Origin: Shewanella canadensis
Lineage (GTDB): Bacteria > Pseudomonadota > Gammaproteobacteria > Enterobacterales > Shewanellaceae
Assembly: GCF_003966225.1 (NCBI RefSeq)
Contig: NZ_RXNU01000005.1
Span: forward strand, 356,710-420,709
Reading direction: 5' to 3'
Length of the DNA stretch: 64,000 nucleotides
Made by a program: the position numbers and the translations under genes. Within the stretch, counting starts at the first letter, position 1; each line of letters starts with the position of its first letter. Positions 60,315 through 64,000 of the stretch are shown here, in pieces. The notes below the pieces were generated by a model that was given only the letters and a program-made list of their open reading frames with translations, searched no databases and was not told the origin of the DNA.

Positions 60315-61724
60315 TCAAAAAGGTGAGTTGAAAGTAGATACCACCTTTTCTCTAAAGCCACCTAAAATCTCAAAAGATGGCGATTGGTCCCAAGTGATGT
60401 CTCGATTGTTAGGTGGCACTAAAATGGGAGATTGTGATTCATTTTCGTGTGGTGTGCTAAACCTAATTTTATGCTCAGTTTGAAATGGGGTGCTAGCTCG
60501 TATTATCTCGCTTCTCCCCTGCTCTGCGGAGACAGTAACAGTTTCGGATTCCCTAAATATGACGGGTACATCAGGTATTTCTTCAGCGATGCGATTTGCA
60601 AATTCTACAAGCTTTGGTGCTGCAAAAGTATATAGCCAAGCCTCCTGATTGATAGCCTTGTTTACTCGTAATATCCTACCGAGTACTTGCCTAAAATAGA
60701 GTTCGGTTTTAACTCTGCTTAGGTGGCAACACACCTGCAAACGCGGGATGTCAGTACCTTCGCTTATCATGCCAACACTGACAATCCAGTTCGTTGTACT
60801 GTTCCTAAACTCATTGATTTTAAGTGAAGGTAGATCTTCTTTATAGGTAACTACTTCGGCAGTTTGGGCATATTCATTTCTAAGCATATTCAGAATGTAT
60901 GTGGCATGCTCGATTGATGATGCAACGACAAGTCCAGCAGCATTAGGGTTGTGCAGTCTAATGTCGTCGAGCTTGTTAGTCGCCAGCGTTAGGGCGTGCC
61001 GAATGGCTACATCATTTTTAATGATCGATTGGTAAGTAACTAATGAACCTTTGAATAGAGCATCTAGGCCATTAAACGTCTTAGTTTCATTTTCTTCGTC
61101 AGTAACCGAAATTCTTTCATTATCGATTAATACAATCTTTGGGCTTCGGCATACACCGTCTGCAACGGCCTCCCTTAAACCATAGATATAATCACACTGT
61201 ATTTGATTGTCTGGGTCTGTATAACGAGATAAAGCTATCGGTGCTTGATCTGAGCGCCATGGAGTGCCAGTTAACGCTAAAGTATATTCGGCTTGGCTTT
61301 GAATATTCAATAAGATCTCTTCCCCCCAGGCGTTAGCATCTTCAAGAGAACTGCCAGAGCAATGATGGATCTCGTCAAATATCACGAGTACCCGATTTTG
61401 TTTTAACAGCTGCCAGAAATCCTCTTTGAAAGACAGCATGCTTTGATACGTATAAGAGCAACCAACGGCACCTATGACACCATCGAAACGACATTCCAGC
61501 CGTGTCGAGAAAGTATCCTTAATTCCTTGCGATATATTTATCGAAGGTGAAAAACAAAGTACAAAATCGATAAGGTCTTGATCAAGTAGCTTAACAGCGA
61601 CTTCTGAAGCCATAATCGTCTTACCAGCGCCTGGAGTTGCCAAACAAAGGAAGTGTTTATGTTTGGCACTAAAGTGCTCTAGAACGCGATTGACGCACTC
61701 TGATTGCCATTGTCTTAGATGCAT
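60315..61724 (-). CDS. Superfamily II DEAD/DEAH-type helicase
   Basis: The 469-residue protein has the SF2 motifs in order: LRQWQSECVNRVLEHF (Q-like), Walker A TPGAGKT (30-36), DEIHH (117-121), LTGTPWR (151-157), VSVGMISEGTDIPRLQ (motif V) and QVLGRILRV (motif VI). It resembles the Res subunit of type III restriction enzymes and other duplex translocases, but has no nuclease domain; the last ~100 residues are unrecognised. It starts 5 bp after the winged-helix/coiled-coil gene, so both are co-expressed. Its accessory setting suggests a defence or DNA-processing role. Confidence 0.85.
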   Translation of the reverse strand: MHLRQWQSECVNRVLEHFSAKHKHFLCLATPGAGKTIMASEVAVKLLDQDLIDFVLCFSPSINISQGIKDTFSTRLECRFDGVIGAVGCSYTYQSMLSFKEDFWQLLKQNRVLVIFDEIHHCSGSSLEDANAWGEEILLNIQSQAEYTLALTGTPWRSDQAPIALSRYTDPDNQIQCDYIYGLREAVADGVCRSPKIVLIDNERISVTDEENETKTFNGLDALFKGSLVTYQSIIKNDVAIRHALTLATNKLDDIRLHNPNAAGLVVASSIEHATYILNMLRNEYAQTAEVVTYKEDLPSLKINEFRNSTTNWIVSVGMISEGTDIPRLQVCCHLSRVKTELYFRQVLGRILRVNKAINQEAWLYTFAAPKLVEFANRIAEEIPDVPVIFRESETVTVSAEQGRSEIIRASTPFQTEHKIRFSTPHENESQSPILVPPNNRDITWDQSPSFEILGGFREKVVSTFNSPF

Positions 61725-61729
61725 TAAGG

Positions 61730-62269
61730 TTACTTTTGCTGATGAGCGAGAACAGATTTAATCGCTTTGATTTGGCCGAGTAGTTTTGAGCTATTTTCAC
61801 GTGCTTGTAAATACTGGGATTCAAGGTGCGTTTTCATCTCTGGGAAGGATTGATACAACCGCATATATTCTTCTGACTCGCCAATGCTAGTGAGTAGATC
61901 AACTTCAGATTCTTTAAGGCGTTTTTCAAGCTGCTGGACAGCAGTATTAGTGCCGACAGTAACTGCTTTGGCTCGATTCACTTTATCCTCTGTTGTACTT
62001 TGGCAGATGAAGTTAGTTTTATAAAATAGCTCTGACTTTTGGTACACGACTCTTTTGGAGTTTTTAGTTCCTTTTTTCAGCAGTAGCCCCTTCTTAACCA
62101 GTCTAAGGATCTGTCTGTAAATATACTTACGAGCTTGAACAAGATCTTGGCTTACTGAAGAGTTGGCTAGATATGCATCCCGTAGCTGTGTTACATGGAA
62201 ATTGTCGAAGTTCTCATCCTGAAGAATAGTGTTTAGTTGGGCGTTAATTTTGATGGATATTTTTGACAT
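61730..62269 (-). CDS. Winged-helix/coiled-coil protein, helicase partner
   Basis: The first ~85 residues look like a winged helix (IYRQILRLVKKGLLLKKGTK with a basic wing, then RVVYQKSELF); the second half (QQLEKRLKESEVDLLTSIGE and on) is a coiled coil. I recognise no family. It overlaps no other gene, ends 5 bp before the helicase start and is divergent from the XRE regulator, so it is probably the helicase's DNA- or substrate-recognition partner. The 179 residues appear complete, with ATG at 62269 after a GAGAAAGTA stretch. Confidence 0.7.
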   Translation of the reverse strand: MSKISIKINAQLNTILQDENFDNFHVTQLRDAYLANSSVSQDLVQARKYIYRQILRLVKKGLLLKKGTKNSKRVVYQKSELFYKTNFICQSTTEDKVNRAKAVTVGTNTAVQQLEKRLKESEVDLLTSIGESEEYMRLYQSFPEMKTHLESQYLQARENSSKLLGQIKAIKSVLAHQQK

Positions 62270-62334
62270 TACTTTCTCGTCAGAGGCTCTTTATCTCTAG
62301 CTCACAGGGCCAGAAGAACTTTATATTAATAATG

Positions 62335-62364
62335 CGGATTATAATCCGTGGCTTTATAAGCCGC
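62335..62364. promoter_or_regulatory. Twin palindromic operator between the helicase operon and the XRE gene
   Basis: CGGATTATAATCCG (62335-62348) is a perfect 14-bp palindrome, and GGCTTTATAAGCC (62350-62362) an almost touching second one. Both sit in the 131-bp divergent promoter space, about 40-65 bp before the XRE start, as expected of binding sites for a small XRE or C-protein dimer. TATAAT inside the first palindrome could double as a -10 box. Confidence 0.65.
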
Positions 62365-62400
62365 AACTTTGGATAGTCTTTCTCTTTAACTGAGTGAAAA

Positions 62401-62607
62401 ATGAAAGACTTAGCTATCCAATTTGGTGCGAAATTGCGTGATAAGCGCAAAACACTAGGCATTTCTCAGGATAAATTGGCATTACTAGCAGAGATTGATC
62501 GCAGTTATGCAGGACGAATCGAGCGCGGAGAAGTCAATATTACCCTTGAAAAGGCATACCAATTAGCAGAGGTTTTGGAGTGTGATATAAGGGATCTGCT
62601 GCCTTAA
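62401..62607 (+). CDS. Small XRE-family regulator, C-protein-like
   Basis: The 68-residue protein is a single helix-turn-helix domain: LRDKRKTLGISQDKLALLAE and IDRSYAGRIERGEVNITLEK are helices 2-4 of the Cro/XRE fold. In size and sequence it resembles the C (controller) proteins of restriction-modification systems, which time expression of the restriction enzyme. Here it faces a helicase operon, with palindromes between. Start ATG 62401; the ribosome site is weak, and TTGGATAG/CTATCCAA flanks the start, possibly folding the leader. Confidence 0.85.
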   Translation: MKDLAIQFGAKLRDKRKTLGISQDKLALLAEIDRSYAGRIERGEVNITLEKAYQLAEVLECDIRDLLP

Positions 62608-63238
62608 CATTTATGGCTGAATTACCCCGCTATCTACATGCTTCGATGGAGTTGAACTACGAACAAAAGTTGAATTCGAGAGAGCTTGGCAACAGATAGT
62701 GTTCTCGCTGCTCAGTCGCCAGGTAGAAAGTTATAGATCACCGAACCAACGATACATAAAAGCCATACAACAACCAAAATTAGGCTCAGACCTGAGTTCT
62801 CCATGCTATCCCTTAACGATCCTTGTTAATGGTATAAAAGTATAGCAACTGTTCAATTTAAGGATAATGTGAATTATCTAATTTCTGTTGAGGCGGCCGG
62901 CTAAAACACTTCAGTCGGATAGACGACACTTGTTACCAAGTGCCGCCTACCCGACATCGATGTGTCTGCAAATCCTGGCTGACATGTTCCTGCCCCAAAG
63001 TGAGCTACAGTCTGTAAGCTGTCCTGATAAATAATCAGTCAGTTGGCCTAACTTTTCTAATCCATTAATGGCAATAATTTATTTCTTTTAGAAAGACCTT
63101 TGTATCAATGCGCACTTTTTCGATTTAGTGTGCTCGTTCTTTCTGCACCACTCTGATAGAGTGCTTGTTAATCAATGGCTTTGCTGAAATGCGGCTTAGA
63201 TAATTGGTTTACTAAATGTTAAGTATTCAGGAGGGTTC
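62608..63238. other. Intergenic region with intron/exon debris
   Basis: Holds a short frame (62613-62699, MAELPRYLHASMELNYEQKL start, 28 residues) of doubtful reality, the domain VI-like hairpin at 62914, and its 3' flank related to intron A's 3' exon. A GCCTAAC at ~63045 and GTTAAGT at ~63218 could be outer boxes of another attC, but the inner arms are not convincing. Confidence 0.5.
62914..62955. repeat. Domain VI-like hairpin, remnant of a group II intron end
   Basis: GTCGGATAGACGACACTTG and CAAGTGCCGCCTACCCGAC pair around TTAC (16 of 19 match). On the minus strand GGCGGCACTTGGTAACAAGT and the bases after it, to CTATCCGAC, are the same as domain VI of intron A. Since domain VI is itself near-palindromic, the orientation is ambiguous. 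Confidence 0.7.
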
Positions 63239-63745
63239 ATGAGGTACGTCCTAGTATTGGTAGCATTATTAAGTTCATTTTATTCTAGAGCTGATGCTAT
63301 TGATGATATTTTTAGTGAGGGTGTCTTCGATACAAAATGGGGGGGGGCACTTTCAGAGGTTAAAGAGATTTTCCCCAATGCCGAAAAAAAATCAATAAAC
63401 GGATTAGAGTGGCTCGAAGACAATAACTCTAAAGAGGTGCTTGGGTTTGAAAGAGATGATGAGAAGTTCCAATTTTTTTTCGATTCTGAAGGCAGGCTCA
63501 ATGGAGTAGGTGTCTATTTTTCCATTGACCACTATGGCGAATTATTTGTTAAACTAGAGACATTGTTTGGAGCATGGAAGAAAGGTGAAGGAACAAACAT
63601 ACCCTATATCCAGTGGGTTAGTGAAAGTGGAATTACTCTAACATTAACATCGGTGCCTTCAGCATTTAGCATTCAAACAATGCTCTCGATAGGATATCCA
63701 AACTTGGAGCCCGCGAAGACAAGCAAAGATAGTTTAGGCTTTTGA
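63239..63745 (+). CDS. Exported hypothetical protein, 168 residues
   Basis: Signal peptide MRYVLVLVALLSSFYSRADA followed by a mature part of ~148 residues beginning IDDIFSEGVFDTKWGGALSE. The WGGALSEVKEIFP stretch and GRLNGVGVYF recall small exported proteins that occur as integron cassettes, but I do not recognise a named family. CAGGAGGGTTC gives a strong ribosome site before ATG 63239. It lies directly before an attC-like hairpin, so it may be the gene of a cassette. No toxin or enzyme motif is seen. Confidence 0.7.
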   Translation: MRYVLVLVALLSSFYSRADAIDDIFSEGVFDTKWGGALSEVKEIFPNAEKKSINGLEWLEDNNSKEVLGFERDDEKFQFFFDSEGRLNGVGVYFSIDHYGELFVKLETLFGAWKKGEGTNIPYIQWVSESGITLTLTSVPSAFSIQTMLSIGYPNLEPAKTSKDSLGF

Positions 63746-63749
63746 TTAC

Positions 63750-63849
63750 TTAGCATTGCGCTTTAGACGTACGGCAACTAATGGTCTTGCTGTTATTCGT
63801 TCCTCACAAGATTTTAGTAAGACCATTGCCCCGCTAAACGAAGCGTTAT
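63750..63849 (+). other. attC-like hairpin after the exported protein gene
   Basis: CGCTTTAG (63759-63766) pairs with CTAAACGAAGCG nearby at 63834-63845, and inside it AATGGTCTT (63780-63788) pairs with AAGACCATT (63819-63827), flanked by GGCAA and TTGCC. It ends GCGTTAT, like the crossover end of attC sites. It differs in sequence from the attC-like sites at 49-51 kb. Confidence 0.55.
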
Positions 63850-64000
63850 CGCATATTCGATGTCCATACTTTCCCGGCTCTTCTCCGCTTAGGTGAGTCG
63901 ACTCATATCAAAGATCGTAAATAACATTATTATTTATAACACTTTTTTGTTTGTGAATAAGTGAATATACCTTGTCATCATTATCATCCGCCCTATTTAG
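63850..64000. other. Right edge, no gene seen
   Basis: No reading frame or repeat of note is visible in these last 151 bases. If the preceding hairpin is an attC site, the next cassette would start here. Confidence 0.4.

Noticed and set aside
63045..63225. Another attC site between GCCTAAC and GTTAAGT
   Set aside because: The outer boxes fit the consensus, but I could not find matching inner arms, and the length of about 180 bp is large.

Overview
The window looks like a chromosome segment of a marine gammaproteobacterium, most probably Shewanella. It carries the 8-amino-Kdo genes kdnA/kdnB next to kdsB, the pair dapA-bamC, gcvR-bcp, a stand-alone second elongation factor G, a DUF3334 protein, and the short palindrome ATACCGATTGGTAT three times. 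The genus call is inference from gene content and order; no rRNA or tRNA gene was seen.

Positions 1-40950 are ordinary core and semi-core chromosome. In order: a polyamine-sensing pair at the left edge (NspS-like binding protein plus the start of an MbaA-like sensor); single genes (VOC protein, EamA permease, DUF4442, PLA2-like exported protein, CoA-transferase, TRL-like lipoprotein, M14 peptidase, GreA/B-like factor); an agmatine-to-putrescine cluster (LysR regulator, aguA, PotF-like binding protein, aguB); roxA; EF-G; a DnaQ-like exonuclease; DUF3334 and a chemoreceptor; the PTS genes ptsH-ptsI-crr; a lysine/cell-wall run (ArsC-like, dapE, M15 peptidase, alpha/beta hydrolase); carbonic anhydrase; kdnA-kdnB-kdsB; a LOG-family gene broken by a frameshift; an RND pump with its adaptor; and dapA-bamC beside gcvR-bcp.

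At about 40948 the native bcp gene is cut after codon 112 and an accessory region starts that runs to the end of the window. Its first part is a tight four-gene operon: two proteins with complete tyrosine-recombinase motifs, a third large zinc-motif protein and a small coiled-coil protein. Then comes a second, divergent but full-length bcp and a serine recombinase. The arrangement resembles Tn554-type TnpABC or gamma-mobile-trio modules. The element may replace, or rebuild at its far junction, the gene it disrupts.

From 48.8 kb onward the region is built of integron-like cassettes and group II introns. An intron that has lost most of its maturase (minus strand) and the 5' piece of an unrelated intron abut the attC-like ends of a one-gene cassette. 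Three exported proteins of unknown function and a recombinase remnant follow. At 55287-59607 there is a clear twintron: one complete group II intron inserted into domain I of a sister intron of almost the same length. Beyond it lies a compact module: a MbcA/ParS/Xre-type (DUF2384) protein, an SF2 helicase and a winged-helix/coiled-coil protein, divergent from a small C-protein-like XRE regulator with palindromic operators. Related sequences flank this module on both sides. It is the best candidate here for an undescribed, possibly defensive, system. The window closes with an exported protein and an attC-like hairpin.
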